64,000 bases of DNA from Kordiimonas lipolytica (GCF_001550065.1 NZ_LRUB01000024.1:1-64000); one strand, 5' to 3'; shown: positions 1 to 7,525, numbered from the stretch's first letter. Notes: generated by a model not told the origin, from the sequence alone. A program made the numbers and translations.

Positions 1-173
1 ATAGGCGTTTATGTCAGAAAAATTGGCCACTTTATTGGCCTATGAATTATAAGACAGCTCTATGCTTTTAGCATCGCCCAAAGGACGAGAGATCCCTAGC
101 TACATTATGCCATGAAAACAGACAGCCGGTGAGGATGGTTGACAAGAACACCCACATCAAAAAGAGCGATTTA

Positions 174-204
174 GTAAACAGGCGGTTTAACGCCGCCTGT
201 TTAC
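174..204 (-). terminator. Hairpin terminator of the small-gene cluster
   Basis: A perfect 12-bp inverted repeat (174-185 and 193-204) encloses a 7-base loop and overlaps the stop codon of the DUF3892-like gene. On the minus strand a short T run follows about 8 bases later. It fits an intrinsic terminator for the three minus-strand genes to its right, although the T run is not immediately adjacent. Confidence 0.6.
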
Positions 205-399
205 ATTATCCTTGGTGGAACGATCCGGATTGTCGCGCGCATACTCACGGCCGTTGATTTTGACAACATGTGCATCTGGATGTTCGCCGCGTTTGATTTC
301 AGCGACAACATTCCTGCGCGGTACATCTTTTCGTGCACCAATATCATAGTGTTCATTACGACCTCCAGGGCCGTCATTTTTGCCAACAATTTTTGTCAT
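187..399 (-). CDS. DUF3892-like small protein
   Basis: A 70-residue protein of unknown function. The pattern of a Gly-rich N-terminus, a central VVAEIKRGEHPDAHVV block and an NGREYARDNPD motif resembles DUF3892, a family of very small proteins with no known biochemical role. The ATG is preceded by AGGAGA at good spacing, which supports the start. It is the last gene of a three-gene minus-strand cluster and its stop codon lies inside the terminator hairpin. The gene is part of the tRNA-Leu island and AT-richer than the core genome. The family assignment is from pattern only. Confidence 0.6.
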   Translation of the reverse strand: MTKIVGKNDGPGGRNEHYDIGARKDVPRRNVVAEIKRGEHPDAHVVKINGREYARDNPDRSTKDNVNRRR

Positions 400-458
400 T
401 TTGACTTCTCCTGCTATTTGGCTTTCTATCAGTTAAGTGAATTGATCACACGCCCGAC

Positions 459-668
459 CTAACGCAAGCGCCGTTTCATCCGTTCGATCTGTTCGGGAGA
501 GCCTTCAGCGTCAAAGCCATTCCGGGTTTTCTTCATTCTAACGCCCGGACCCGCAGCCCTACGGATTCCCTGCTCAATCGTTTTTTCAAACGATCGTTTC
601 ATTTCGCGTTCAAGCTGCTGCGAGCTTGTAATGCGTTTACCGTTAAACTTCATATCAATGCGTACCAT
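459..668 (-). CDS. Small basic hypothetical protein
   Basis: A 69-residue, Lys/Arg-rich, probably helical protein that I do not recognise. It begins MVRIDMKFNGKRI and ends EQIERMKRRLR. A longer reading frame exists upstream, but the ATG at 668 follows a perfect AGGAGG, so the short form is the likely product. It lies 13 bases after the DUF2188 gene and 59 bases before the DUF3892-like gene and is probably co-transcribed with both. No membrane segment, cysteine pair or catalytic motif is visible; the basic charge would allow nucleic acid binding, but that is speculation. Confidence 0.55.
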   Translation of the reverse strand: MVRIDMKFNGKRITSSQQLEREMKRSFEKTIEQGIRRAAGPGVRMKKTRNGFDAEGSPEQIERMKRRLR

Positions 669-681
669 GTCAGGCCTCCTA

Positions 682-903
682 TTATCCTTTGGGTGGAAAA
701 GGGTCATTGCCGTATGAGTCGCGAGCGCGAATGCGTCCATCGCTACCATGAATCAGCAATTCACTTTGATGGTTACGGGCAATTTCGCGGGCGGCATCAA
801 TAGCTTCAGCCTGCGTGTCGTGAATGGATGTTGCCCGGGAGTTTCCTTCGCCCTGGACAGCCCATTGGCCTTGCCTTGGCGTAACATGTTGATTCTTTGA
901 CAT
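682..903 (-). CDS. DUF2188 domain protein
   Basis: A 73-residue protein of the DUF2188 family: an N-terminal HVTPRQGQWAVQGEG strand segment, a helix with AEAIDAAREIARN, then ELLIHGSDGRIRARDSYGND, the typical layout of this small alpha/beta fold. Function unknown; family members are common in mobile and accessory regions. It is the first gene of the small cluster. An IS21 element begins only 7 bases upstream of the ATG, so any native promoter and ribosome binding site has been displaced. Those 7 bases contain no convincing Shine-Dalgarno sequence, so translation may be impaired. Confidence 0.75.
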   Translation of the reverse strand: MSKNQHVTPRQGQWAVQGEGNSRATSIHDTQAEAIDAAREIARNHQSELLIHGSDGRIRARDSYGNDPFPPKG

Positions 904-910
904 TTTACTT

Positions 911-961
911 TGTCAAGGGCGGAGTAAAATTAGGCCAGAGGGCGGCGTAAAAGTGAGCCAC
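911..961. repeat. IS21 terminal repeats, istB-side end
   Basis: Two tandem copies of the terminal motif, at 917-938 and 940-961, each GGGCGG, two variable bases, AAAA and a CCA-type tail. The outermost copy starts with TGT at 911. Such doubled motifs are the transposase binding sites of IS21 ends. The tip also contains TTGACA reading outward on the minus strand, a -35-like sequence. Confidence 0.7.
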
Positions 962-980
962 TCTGGATATGATGGATAGG

Positions 981-1006
981 ATAGCCGGGGGCATGCCCCC
1001 GGCTAT
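981..1006. terminator. Perfect 26-base palindrome after istB
   Basis: A GC-rich perfect palindrome centred on GCATGC, 14 bases beyond the istB stop codon and inside the IS. It would form a very stable hairpin in RNA from either strand. No T run follows on the minus strand, so it may act as a transcription barrier or RNA stabiliser rather than a classical intrinsic terminator. Confidence 0.45.
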
Positions 1007-1019
1007 TCTATCTGGGCGA

Positions 1020-1778
1020 TTATTTTGGGTGTGTTTTTGACCGGCTTTGAGTGAGACGGTAGCTTTCGCCGTTCATCTCCAGGATGTGAACATGGTGGGT
1101 CAGCCGGTCGAGGAGTGCCCCGGTGAGACGTTCCGAGCCGAAGGTCTCCGTCCATTCATCGAACGGCAGGTTGCTGGTGATGATGGTGGAACCGCTCTCA
1201 TAGCGCTCGGAGAAGACCTCGAACAACAGTTCGGCACCGGTCTTTGAGAGCGGCACAAAGCCCAGTTCGTCAACAATCAGCAGCCGGTATTTGGCCAGCT
1301 TTTTCTTGTAGCGCAGCAGGGACTTCTCATCCCTCGCCTCCATCAGTTCATGCACCAGGACGCTGGCCGTGGTGAAGCCGACGCTGATGCCCTTCTGGCA
1401 GGCGGCCAGCCCGAGACCGAGGGCGACATGGGTCTTGCCGGTGCCACTGGGGCCAAGGGCGATGATATTCTCATAACGGTCCACATACTCTGAGCGTGCG
1501 AGCGTGAGCACTAGCATCTTGTTCAGCTCGGGAATGGCCTTGAAGTCAAAGCTGTCGAGGCTCTTGACCGCCGGGAACTTCGCCAACCGGATCCGCCGCT
1601 CGATCATCCGCCTTTCCCGGTCGATCAGTTCCAGCTCGGTGAGCCTGGCAAGATAACCGGTATGGTCAACGCCTTCGGACGCACACTGGCGGGCCACCTT
1701 GTCATAGTCCCTGAGGAAGGTGGGCAGACGCAGCTTCTTCAGATGGTGGGATAGCAGTATCTGTGGTGCTTCACTCAT
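1020..1778 (-). CDS. istB: IS21 helper ATPase IstB
   Basis: ATP-binding helper of the IS21 transposase, an AAA+ protein related to DnaC/DnaA that assembles on target DNA. The protein has about 252 residues, the usual IstB size. The N-terminal helical region (LRLPTFLRDYD) is followed by a Walker A motif GPSGTGKT and a Walker B-like LLIVDELGF. An upstream in-frame ATG would add seven residues, but the ATG at 1778 is chosen because it overlaps the istA stop as ATGA and follows GGGAG, the translationally coupled arrangement usual in IS21. No frameshift or missing motif is visible. Confidence 0.93.
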   Translation of the reverse strand: MSEAPQILLSHHLKKLRLPTFLRDYDKVARQCASEGVDHTGYLARLTELELIDRERRMIERRIRLAKFPAVKSLDSFDFKAIPELNKMLVLTLARSEYVDRYENIIALGPSGTGKTHVALGLGLAACQKGISVGFTTASVLVHELMEARDEKSLLRYKKKLAKYRLLIVDELGFVPLSKTGAELLFEVFSERYESGSTIITSNLPFDEWTETFGSERLTGALLDRLTHHVHILEMNGESYRLTQSRSKTHPK

Positions 1779-3262
1779 GACGCAACTCCCACCAGGCACA
1801 TATAGGTGGATGGCGACGTGGTGCCCACATTGGCCCTCGGGAGGTAGGGGTAAAGTGTCAGGTCAAGCCGGGCCGGGCGGCGCTCAATCCGGCACAATAC
1901 CAGATGCTTCACTGCATCATAGCCAATAGCCCCCAGGTTCAGGGCATCCTTCACGGCCGCCGAGAGCGTTGCCATATCCACTGTATCCAATAGCCGCAGC
2001 ACCTGGACATATTCCCGCTTGCCGGCCTTGCCCATGCGGGCTTCCAGAAGCCGCCGCAGCTTGTGTATCTCTTCCGGCAGGTCCCAGCCATCAAGCGGGG
2101 CTGCCTGGTCAAGGCTCATGATCTTGCGCTCAATCAGCGGCAGGTAATGCAATGGATTGAAGATCATATCCGCCTCGTCATAGGAGCGCTCGTGGCGGGC
2201 GATGATCTCCCCGGCACAGCCAATGACCACCTCGCCGACATAGCCCCGGACCCAGACCTCCCGGTGGGCAAAGGCAACAGGCACCGAATAATCATTGCCC
2301 TTGTAACGCACCAGCGACAGGGACGTGACCCGACCGGCCTGCTTGTGGCAGGCATCGAAGAACGCCCCCGGCAAGGGGCGCATTGCCGCCAGATCAGCCT
2401 GCAGCCGGTCCCCGATGCTCACCTTGTGCCCTGACAGGATGTCTGACTGCCGCCTGATACAAGCGTCCTCCAGATATGCATTGAAGGCGTCAAAGCTGGC
2501 GAAGGACGGAATGGGGACCATGAAGTTGCGCCGAGTATAGCCGACCATGCCTTCAACCTTGCCTTTGTCGTTGCCCTTGCCGGGACGGCCATAGCGGTCT
2601 TTTACCAGATAGTGGGACAGAAAGGCCGAGAAGCTGTCGGTCCGCTTGCGCGTGCCGTCCGGCATGATCCGAGCTACCAGGCAGCGATCGTTGTCGTACA
2701 CTATCGACTGCGGCACAGCGCCAAAGAAGGCAAAGGCGTGGTTATGGCCATCCAACCACGCTTCCGTTGTCGCCCGGGGATAGGCCCTGACATAACAGGC
2801 ATCGCTGTGCGGTAGGTCCAGCACAAAAAAGTGTGCCTTCTGCTGGACGCCGCCGATGACCACCTGGGCTTCGCCGAAGTCCGCCTGACCGTGGCCCGGG
2901 GTATGGCTGAGCGGGACATACACTTCCCGGCTGACACGCTTCTGCTCCCGCACATAATCCTTGATGATCGTATAGCCGCCATCAAAGCCATACTCAGAGC
3001 GCAGGCGCTCAAAGATCCGTTTCGCTGTATGGCGCTGCTTGCGCCCGACCTGACGGTCACCCTCAAGAATAGTGTCGATGATCTCTGTAAAACCGTCGAG
3101 CTTTGGGCGCTTGACCGGTTCTGTGCGCTGGTAACCCGGCGGCTCTGAATGGTGCAGCATCTTCGATATGCTGGCTCGGGATACGCCAAAACGGCGCGAA
3201 GCTTCTCTCTGGCTCAAACCCTCAACATGGCAGGCAAGCCGGACACGTCTGTATAAGTCCAC
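1775..3262 (-). CDS. istA: IS21 transposase IstA
   Basis: DDE/RNase H-fold transposase of the IS21 family, 495 residues, full length. The first 50 residues hold a helix-turn-helix (LSQREASRRFGVSRASISKML). A catalytic core follows with GQADFGEA carrying the first acidic residue, YDNDRCLV around the second, and GNDKGKVEGMVGYTRRNF containing the conserved Glu region. The C-terminal part resembles the Mu-transposase-like beta domain. Transcription is from the 3381 end towards istB. The start lies 120 bases inside the IS tip. Confidence 0.93.
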   Translation of the reverse strand: MDLYRRVRLACHVEGLSQREASRRFGVSRASISKMLHHSEPPGYQRTEPVKRPKLDGFTEIIDTILEGDRQVGRKQRHTAKRIFERLRSEYGFDGGYTIIKDYVREQKRVSREVYVPLSHTPGHGQADFGEAQVVIGGVQQKAHFFVLDLPHSDACYVRAYPRATTEAWLDGHNHAFAFFGAVPQSIVYDNDRCLVARIMPDGTRKRTDSFSAFLSHYLVKDRYGRPGKGNDKGKVEGMVGYTRRNFMVPIPSFASFDAFNAYLEDACIRRQSDILSGHKVSIGDRLQADLAAMRPLPGAFFDACHKQAGRVTSLSLVRYKGNDYSVPVAFAHREVWVRGYVGEVVIGCAGEIIARHERSYDEADMIFNPLHYLPLIERKIMSLDQAAPLDGWDLPEEIHKLRRLLEARMGKAGKREYVQVLRLLDTVDMATLSAAVKDALNLGAIGYDAVKHLVLCRIERRPARLDLTLYPYLPRANVGTTSPSTYMCLVGVAS

Positions 3263-3303
3263 GGTGAATATCCTCTGGCCCTCCCAGAAAATGGAAAAGC
3301 CTC

Positions 3304-3381
3304 AAACTGGCAAACTTTTAGTCCGCCCGCAGCAACACTTTGTCGCCGCTTCCGTGGTTCACTTTTGCACCGCCCTATACA
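3304..3381. repeat. IS21 terminal repeats, istA-side end
   Basis: Three degenerate copies of the terminal motif, read on the minus strand, at about 3352-3375, 3329-3350 and 3304-3328. The outermost is preceded by TGT ending at 3381. Compared with the other end, the conserved core is AGGGCGG followed by AAAA. This fits the multiple binding sites at IS21 left ends. Confidence 0.65.
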
Positions 3382-3500
3382 CAACATACCTAAATTTACA
3401 TCAGGTGTTACACCCTGTGATAGAGTCTAACTATTTAATATATATAATTAAATAGGATTGATATACATTTACGTAAATTTATGTACTAGCTTAGGTATAA
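3382..3500. other. AT-rich arm next to the attachment site
   Basis: No gene is visible. The stretch is strikingly AT-rich. It contains an 8-bp inverted repeat (3432-3439 / 3447-3454) and a second symmetrical motif whose outer arms are TACAT 3464-3468 and ATGTA 3481-3485, with TTACGTAA inside. It lies between the IS21 tip and the tRNA-Leu fragment. AT-rich arms with repeated motifs at this position are typical binding sites for integrase arm domains, excisionase or IHF; that role is inferred. Confidence 0.4.
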
Positions 3501-3557
3501 GCTTCAGGTGCTAGTGTCCGTATGGACGTGGAGGTTCGAGTCCTCTTCTGGGCACCA
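3501..3557 (+). other. tRNA-Leu(CAG) 3' fragment, candidate att site
   Basis: The sequence matches the 3' part of a leucine tRNA: anticodon loop TTCAGGT with CAG at 3505-3507, the 3' anticodon-stem strand GCTAG, the long variable arm (GTGTCC...GGACGTG), the T arm with GGTTCGAGTCC, the acceptor strand TCTGGGC and ACCA. The 5' half is absent: upstream bases are AT-rich and do not pair with the acceptor or D arm. A displaced 3' tRNA segment with its terminator marks the distal boundary of an element integrated by a tyrosine recombinase. The intact tRNA-Leu should lie at the other island end, left of this window. Confidence 0.78.
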
Positions 3558-3561
3558 TTCA

Positions 3562-3598
3562 AAACCCGCCTTTACCGTTTTCGGTCAGGCGGGTTTTT
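3562..3598 (+). terminator. Intrinsic terminator of the former tRNA-Leu
   Basis: A 10-bp inverted repeat, AAACCCGCCT at 3562-3571 with its complement at 3587-3596, is followed by a T run to 3598. It lies 4 bases after the tRNA CCA end, so it was the terminator of the original tRNA gene. Confidence 0.85.
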
Positions 3599-3662
3599 GC
3601 GTTTCGGGGTTAGCTGGCTCGAAACAGTCGACGCCTCAGCCCAAACAGGATACCTATAACGC

Positions 3663-4781
3663 ATGACGCAAAATGAGCCCCTTGAGATTTTTCTGGTGAC
3701 CGTGCCCGGCCTTGAAGCCGCGCTGTGTGATGAAGCGCGCGCGTGCGGGTTTGTGGATGCGAAGCTGGACAAGGGCGGCGTGACGGTAATGGGCAGCTGG
3801 GCCGACGTGTGGCGCGCCAACCTTTTACTGCGCGGCGCAAGCCATGTGCTGGTGCGGCTGGGCGCTTTCCGGGTGATGCACCTGGCCAAGCTGGATAAAG
3901 CCGCGCGCAAGTTCCCGTGGGGCGACACGCTGCGGCCTGACGTGCCGGTGCGCGTGGAAGTGACCTGCAAAAAGTCCCGCATCTATCACCATAAGGCAGC
4001 AGCGGAACGGTTCGAGACTGCCATCGTTGACGAGTTCGGCGGCACGATTTCGCCGGACGCAGGCGTATGCATCAAGGTGCGCATCTTTGATGATATGTGC
4101 ACCATCAGCATCGATACCTCCGGCGAAAGCCTGCACAAGCGCGGCTACAAGGAAGCCGTGAACAAGGCCCCCATGCGCGAAAACCTGGCAGCGCTTCTGC
4201 TGCGCGACTGCGGCTTTAAGGGCGATGAGCCGGTGGTGGACCCCATGTGCGGGTCTGGCACTTTTGTGATTGAGGCCGCGGAAATGGCCACAGGCATGGT
4301 GCCGGGCCGGGCGCGGGCCTTCGCGTTCGAGCAGCTGGCGACGTTTGATCTTGAGGCGTTCGTAAACCTGAAGGAAGCGCTGCCGAGTGCCGCTGACACC
4401 AGCGCCCGTTTCTTCGGCTTTGACCGCGATGGTGGCGCCATCAAGATGAGCATGGCCAACGCAGACCGCGCGGGCGTGGCGGCGATCACCGCTTTCGAGC
4501 GAAAAACCATCAGCGAGCTTGTGGCGCCCGAGGGTGAGCCGGGCCTCGTGATCATCAACCCGCCCTACGGCATGCGGATCGGCGAGGTGAAGAAGCTTCG
4601 GAACCTGTATCAGGCGCTTGGCGCGACTCTCACCGCAAACTTCAAGGGCTGGCGTGTTGGCATTGTCACCAACAATGACGAGCTGGCGCGAGCTACCGGC
4701 CTCAAGTTCAAGAAAGCCAAGACGCGCTTTTCCCATGGCGGCATCCCGGTAACGCTCTACCAAACACCGCCAATCAAATAG
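3663..4781 (+). CDS. THUMP-domain class I RNA methyltransferase (RlmL/TrmN-like)
   Basis: SAM-dependent methyltransferase acting on RNA, 372 residues. The first 165 residues form a ferredoxin-like/THUMP RNA-binding module (FLVTVPGLEAAL near the start, VRVEVTCKKSRIYHHKAAAERF near 97-117). The Rossmann methyltransferase domain carries DPMCGSGT at 193-200 and the N6-methyladenine/guanine-type catalytic motif NPPYG at 299-303. It corresponds to the N-terminal half of E. coli RlmKL (23S rRNA m2G2445) or to the TrmN/Trm14 group; the exact target cannot be fixed from sequence. It is the first chromosomal gene after the island boundary and converges with the SDR gene. Confidence 0.88.
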   Translation: MTQNEPLEIFLVTVPGLEAALCDEARACGFVDAKLDKGGVTVMGSWADVWRANLLLRGASHVLVRLGAFRVMHLAKLDKAARKFPWGDTLRPDVPVRVEVTCKKSRIYHHKAAAERFETAIVDEFGGTISPDAGVCIKVRIFDDMCTISIDTSGESLHKRGYKEAVNKAPMRENLAALLLRDCGFKGDEPVVDPMCGSGTFVIEAAEMATGMVPGRARAFAFEQLATFDLEAFVNLKEALPSAADTSARFFGFDRDGGAIKMSMANADRAGVAAITAFERKTISELVAPEGEPGLVIINPPYGMRIGEVKKLRNLYQALGATLTANFKGWRVGIVTNNDELARATGLKFKKAKTRFSHGGIPVTLYQTPPIK

Positions 4782-4784
4782 CCA

Positions 4785-5753
4785 TCAGACAGTAGCCAGC
4801 ATCTCTTCGCTCAGCGCCCACAGCATGTCGGCGTTCGCTTCATCACACGCCCAGGCGCGGACATGTTCCCACCGCTGGCTATCCTCAGTGCCAAGCTGGG
4901 CGATGTCACAGTCTTCGCAATACAGCCCGCCCATGCCGTCAAGCTTCGGGCTTGTCGCAGCCCATACGGCTGTCGATGCGCCCTGCTCAGGCGTTTTGAA
5001 CATGGCCTTCACGCGCTCAGGCACCGTGCCGTCAGCGTTTTTCCACCCCAGCGCGACCATTTCCTCATCTGGCAGGAACCGCTGAAGGTCCGTGAAAATG
5101 CCGCCGGGGTGCACGGAAAAGGCGCGGATGCCGTTTGCCGCCTCGCGCCGGTCCAGCGCGTTGGCGAACAGGGCGTCGGCTGTTTTGGATTGGCCGTAGG
5201 CTTTCCATTTATCGTATTCGGTGCGCTCGAAATGAATGTCGTCCCAGAGCACATCTGTGAAGATATGGGCCGTGGACGAAAGGGCAATGACCCGCGCCCC
5301 GTTCGCACGCCTCAGCGCCGGCAACAGCCCCTTTGTGAGCGCCATATGCCCCAGGTGATTGACGCCGAACTGGGCTTCCCAGCCCGGCCCCACGCGGGTT
5401 TCCGGGCAGGCCATGATGCCCGCATTATTGATCAGGATATGAAGCGGCTTGCCCGTGGCTTCATAGTCTGCGGCAAAGGCGCGGACGGAGGCGATATCTG
5501 CCAGGTCTATCGCCGCGACCGTCACGCCGGAAGTGCCCGCAAGCGCCTCAGTCGCGGCCTCAGGCCGCCGGGCGGGCACGGTGACAGCAGCACCCGCATT
5601 CACCAGCGCGCGCACCATTTCAAGCCCGATGCCGCTATAGCCGCCGGTCACAACGGCGTTCTTGCCCGCGAGGTCTATGCCTTCAAGCACCTCCGCGGCT
5701 GTTGATTTTGCGTGAAATCCCGACGCGATCGGTTTCTGGTCTTCGGCTGCCAT
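4785..5753 (-). CDS. Short-chain dehydrogenase/reductase (retinol-dehydrogenase-like)
   Basis: Classical-type SDR oxidoreductase, 322 residues, somewhat longer than the 250-residue core. It has the NAD(P)-binding TGGYSGIGLE motif, NNAGIM, the catalytic serine in ALSSTAH and the YGQSK active-site Tyr/Lys. Similarity is to the WWOX/retinol dehydrogenase 11-13 branch that reduces or oxidises bulky carbonyl substrates; the bacterial substrate is unknown. No signal peptide. The gene is convergent with the methyltransferase gene (3-base gap) and not in an evident operon. Confidence 0.85.
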   Translation of the reverse strand: MAAEDQKPIASGFHAKSTAAEVLEGIDLAGKNAVVTGGYSGIGLEMVRALVNAGAAVTVPARRPEAATEALAGTSGVTVAAIDLADIASVRAFAADYEATGKPLHILINNAGIMACPETRVGPGWEAQFGVNHLGHMALTKGLLPALRRANGARVIALSSTAHIFTDVLWDDIHFERTEYDKWKAYGQSKTADALFANALDRREAANGIRAFSVHPGGIFTDLQRFLPDEEMVALGWKNADGTVPERVKAMFKTPEQGASTAVWAATSPKLDGMGGLYCEDCDIAQLGTEDSQRWEHVRAWACDEANADMLWALSEEMLATV

Positions 5754-5842
5754 ATCCTGTCCCCTTAATTATCTGTTCCCACATGAGGTAAGGGGCCTTT
5801 GCCCCAAGGCAAGGCGGCCCACCTTTTCGTGACCGGAGCCGA

Positions 5843-6634
5843 TTATTCGAAATAGGTCATGCACTGACGCGAAAGCGCCACCAGGTCGCCGTCTTCCGTG
5901 AAAATCCGGCCCGACTGCTGGCAGTAGCCGCCTGCGGCAGCGTCCAGGTCATAGTCCAGATAGAACCAGTCGCTTGCCACCTCATGCGCGGGGCGGACAA
6001 ATTCAAGCGACCAACTGAGCGAGCTGGCCAGCACCCGCTGGTCATAATGAGCCAGGATGATCGGTGGCGGGATATCGGCGATGGCGACAATCTTCTCCAG
6101 CGGGAAGACGCTCATGTCCGTCTTGTTACGCACCCACTGCCCAAGCCGCCGGGCGCCGGTGTTGGACATGGGAATGCCGCCGCCGGTCCAGTGAACATCG
6201 AAATTGCTGATAAAGGGCGGTACAGGCGCGCGCACGGCCTCGACCGAGGGAACACTGTCGCGCGGCTCCGCGTTGAACTCTGCCGTGGGGGCAGCTGATT
6301 TGGTGTCGCGCGCGTCGCCAAAGGCCGCGGCGGCCTGCAGGCACACGGCATCACCCGCCATGATGCGCACGGTTGCCTGGGTGACATTCTTGCCCTCACG
6401 CAGCAGTTCTGACCGCACGGTGACATCTTCGGCCGGAATAGGGCCAACGAAGGATACCATCAGCGACCGCATGGGCTTTTCCTCAGCCAGCAGCGTGCGC
6501 ATGCCCTTGGCCGCCATGGCCGCACCAAGCCCGCCAAAGGCCGCCCGGCCCTGCATCCACACAGGCGACACCCGGGTTGTGGCAACGGGGCTATCAATGT
6601 CGGCCAATATTTCGGCCAGCGTTCTGTCTGTCAT
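5843..6634 (-). CDS. Double-hotdog acyl-CoA thioesterase family protein
   Basis: A 263-residue TesB-like thioesterase with two hotdog repeats. The N-terminal half contains WMQGRAAFGGLGAAM, the conserved substrate-tunnel helix; the C-terminal half contains SLEFVRP and the end motif GRIFTEDGDLVALSRQ with the acidic catalytic residue. It would hydrolyse acyl-CoA to free acid and CoA in the cytoplasm; chain-length preference is not predictable. A longer frame runs upstream to 6904 but would overlap the RNase D gene and lacks family similarity, so the ATG at 6634 is used. It is divergent from rnd. Confidence 0.82.
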   Translation of the reverse strand: MTDRTLAEILADIDSPVATTRVSPVWMQGRAAFGGLGAAMAAKGMRTLLAEEKPMRSLMVSFVGPIPAEDVTVRSELLREGKNVTQATVRIMAGDAVCLQAAAAFGDARDTKSAAPTAEFNAEPRDSVPSVEAVRAPVPPFISNFDVHWTGGGIPMSNTGARRLGQWVRNKTDMSVFPLEKIVAIADIPPPIILAHYDQRVLASSLSWSLEFVRPAHEVASDWFYLDYDLDAAAGGYCQQSGRIFTEDGDLVALSRQCMTYFE

Positions 6635-6896
6635 CTGTCTCAGCCTCACAAAATGCTGCGCGCGCGCCCACAGGGCGCCAATAGCGCCGTACGCACAGGA
6701 AACTATGTCGCAATCGTGATAGAGCAAGCTTTCATTCGTGCATGGCACCCATACCCGACCCCATTCAAACCTTTCCGCCATATAGTTCTTTTTTCTGCCA
6801 CAAGGCTCTTTATAATGTGCAGATGACATGACAAAAGGTGGCAGCAGGGCGCCATGAAGGCACCCCGGCAACCAACCACCATATTCAGGAGCGCAT

Positions 6897-7508
6897 ATGG
6901 CCATTCACTTTTACGAAGGCGACCTGCCGGACGGGCTGGATTTCGGGTCTTCCGTAGCCATCGACAGCGAAACCATGGGCCTTCTGCCGCACAGGGACCG
7001 GCTGTGTGTGGTGCAGCTTTCAAGCGGGGATGGCGACGCCCATCTGGTGCGCTTCAAGAAAGGCACTTACGACGCGCCGAACCTGAAAGCGCTGCTTGCT
7101 GACCCGAAAGTCCTGAAGATTTTCCATTTCGCCCGCTTTGATGTGGCTGTGATGAAGCACTATCTGGGGGTCGACACGGCGCCCATCTATTGCACCAAGA
7201 TCGCTTCCAAGCTGGCGCGCACCTACACCGACCGCCATGGCCTGAAGGACCTGTGCCGCGAACTGGCGGGTGTGGAGCTGGATAAGCAGCAGCAGTCAAG
7301 CGACTGGGGCGCAGATGACATCACCGACGCGCAGAAAGAATATGCGGCGTCTGATGTTCTGTATCTGCACAAGGCAAAAGAAAAGCTGGACATGATGCTG
7401 GCGCGCGAAGGGCGAACCGCGATGGCCCAGGCGGCCTTCGCCTTCCTGCCGACCCGCGCCGACATGGACCTGGCGGGCTTCGAGCCCATGGACATTTTCT
7501 CGCATTGA
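6897..7508 (+). CDS. rnd: Ribonuclease D-type 3'-5' exonuclease
   Basis: DEDDy exonuclease of 203 residues. The catalytic residues are visible: D23 and E25 in AIDSETMGL, D82 in FHFARFDV, and Y149/D153 in YAASDVLYL. RNase D trims 3' ends of tRNA and other small RNAs. E. coli RNase D has about 375 residues with two HRDC domains; this protein has only the nuclease domain, the short form common in alphaproteobacteria. Its stop is 17 bases before the likely lptC start, so it probably heads the lptCAB-rpoN-hpf-ptsN transcript. Confidence 0.88.
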   Translation: MAIHFYEGDLPDGLDFGSSVAIDSETMGLLPHRDRLCVVQLSSGDGDAHLVRFKKGTYDAPNLKALLADPKVLKIFHFARFDVAVMKHYLGVDTAPIYCTKIASKLARTYTDRHGLKDLCRELAGVELDKQQQSSDWGADDITDAQKEYAASDVLYLHKAKEKLDMMLAREGRTAMAQAAFAFLPTRADMDLAGFEPMDIFSH

Positions 7509-7525
7509 CGGATAGGGGGCGGTTC

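Larger units (their letters stand above)
911..3381 (-). mobile_element. IS21-family insertion sequence
   Basis: A complete element of about 2.47 kb holding istA and istB with the 4-base ATGA overlap typical of IS21. The ends are imperfect inverted repeats starting TGT, two variable bases, then AGGGCGG (911 inward; 3381 inward on the other strand). Each end carries further copies of a GGGCGG..(T)AAAA..CCA motif, as expected of IS21 transposase binding sites. The bases flanking 911 and 3381 do not match, so I see no target duplication. Both genes are intact, so the element could be active. It sits at the edge of the tRNA-Leu island. Confidence 0.88.

Noticed and set aside
1..186. Possible C-terminal end of a gene entering from the left (frame 1 stop at 43-45)
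   Set aside because: Only 14 codons are visible and no family can be recognised; apart from the left arm of the terminator hairpin I see nothing supported in this stretch.
3460..3557. A complete tRNA-Leu gene
   Set aside because: No 5' acceptor strand complementary to TCTGGGC and no D arm are present upstream; only the 3' segment exists.
3825..4763. A 312-codon open frame antisense to the THUMP methyltransferase
   Set aside because: Antisense shadow in a GC-rich gene; the plus-strand frame carries all family motifs.
6635..6904. 90-codon N-terminal extension of the thioesterase
   Set aside because: It would overlap the rnd start, has no family similarity and lacks a ribosome binding site; the ATG at 6634 gives the normal family start.
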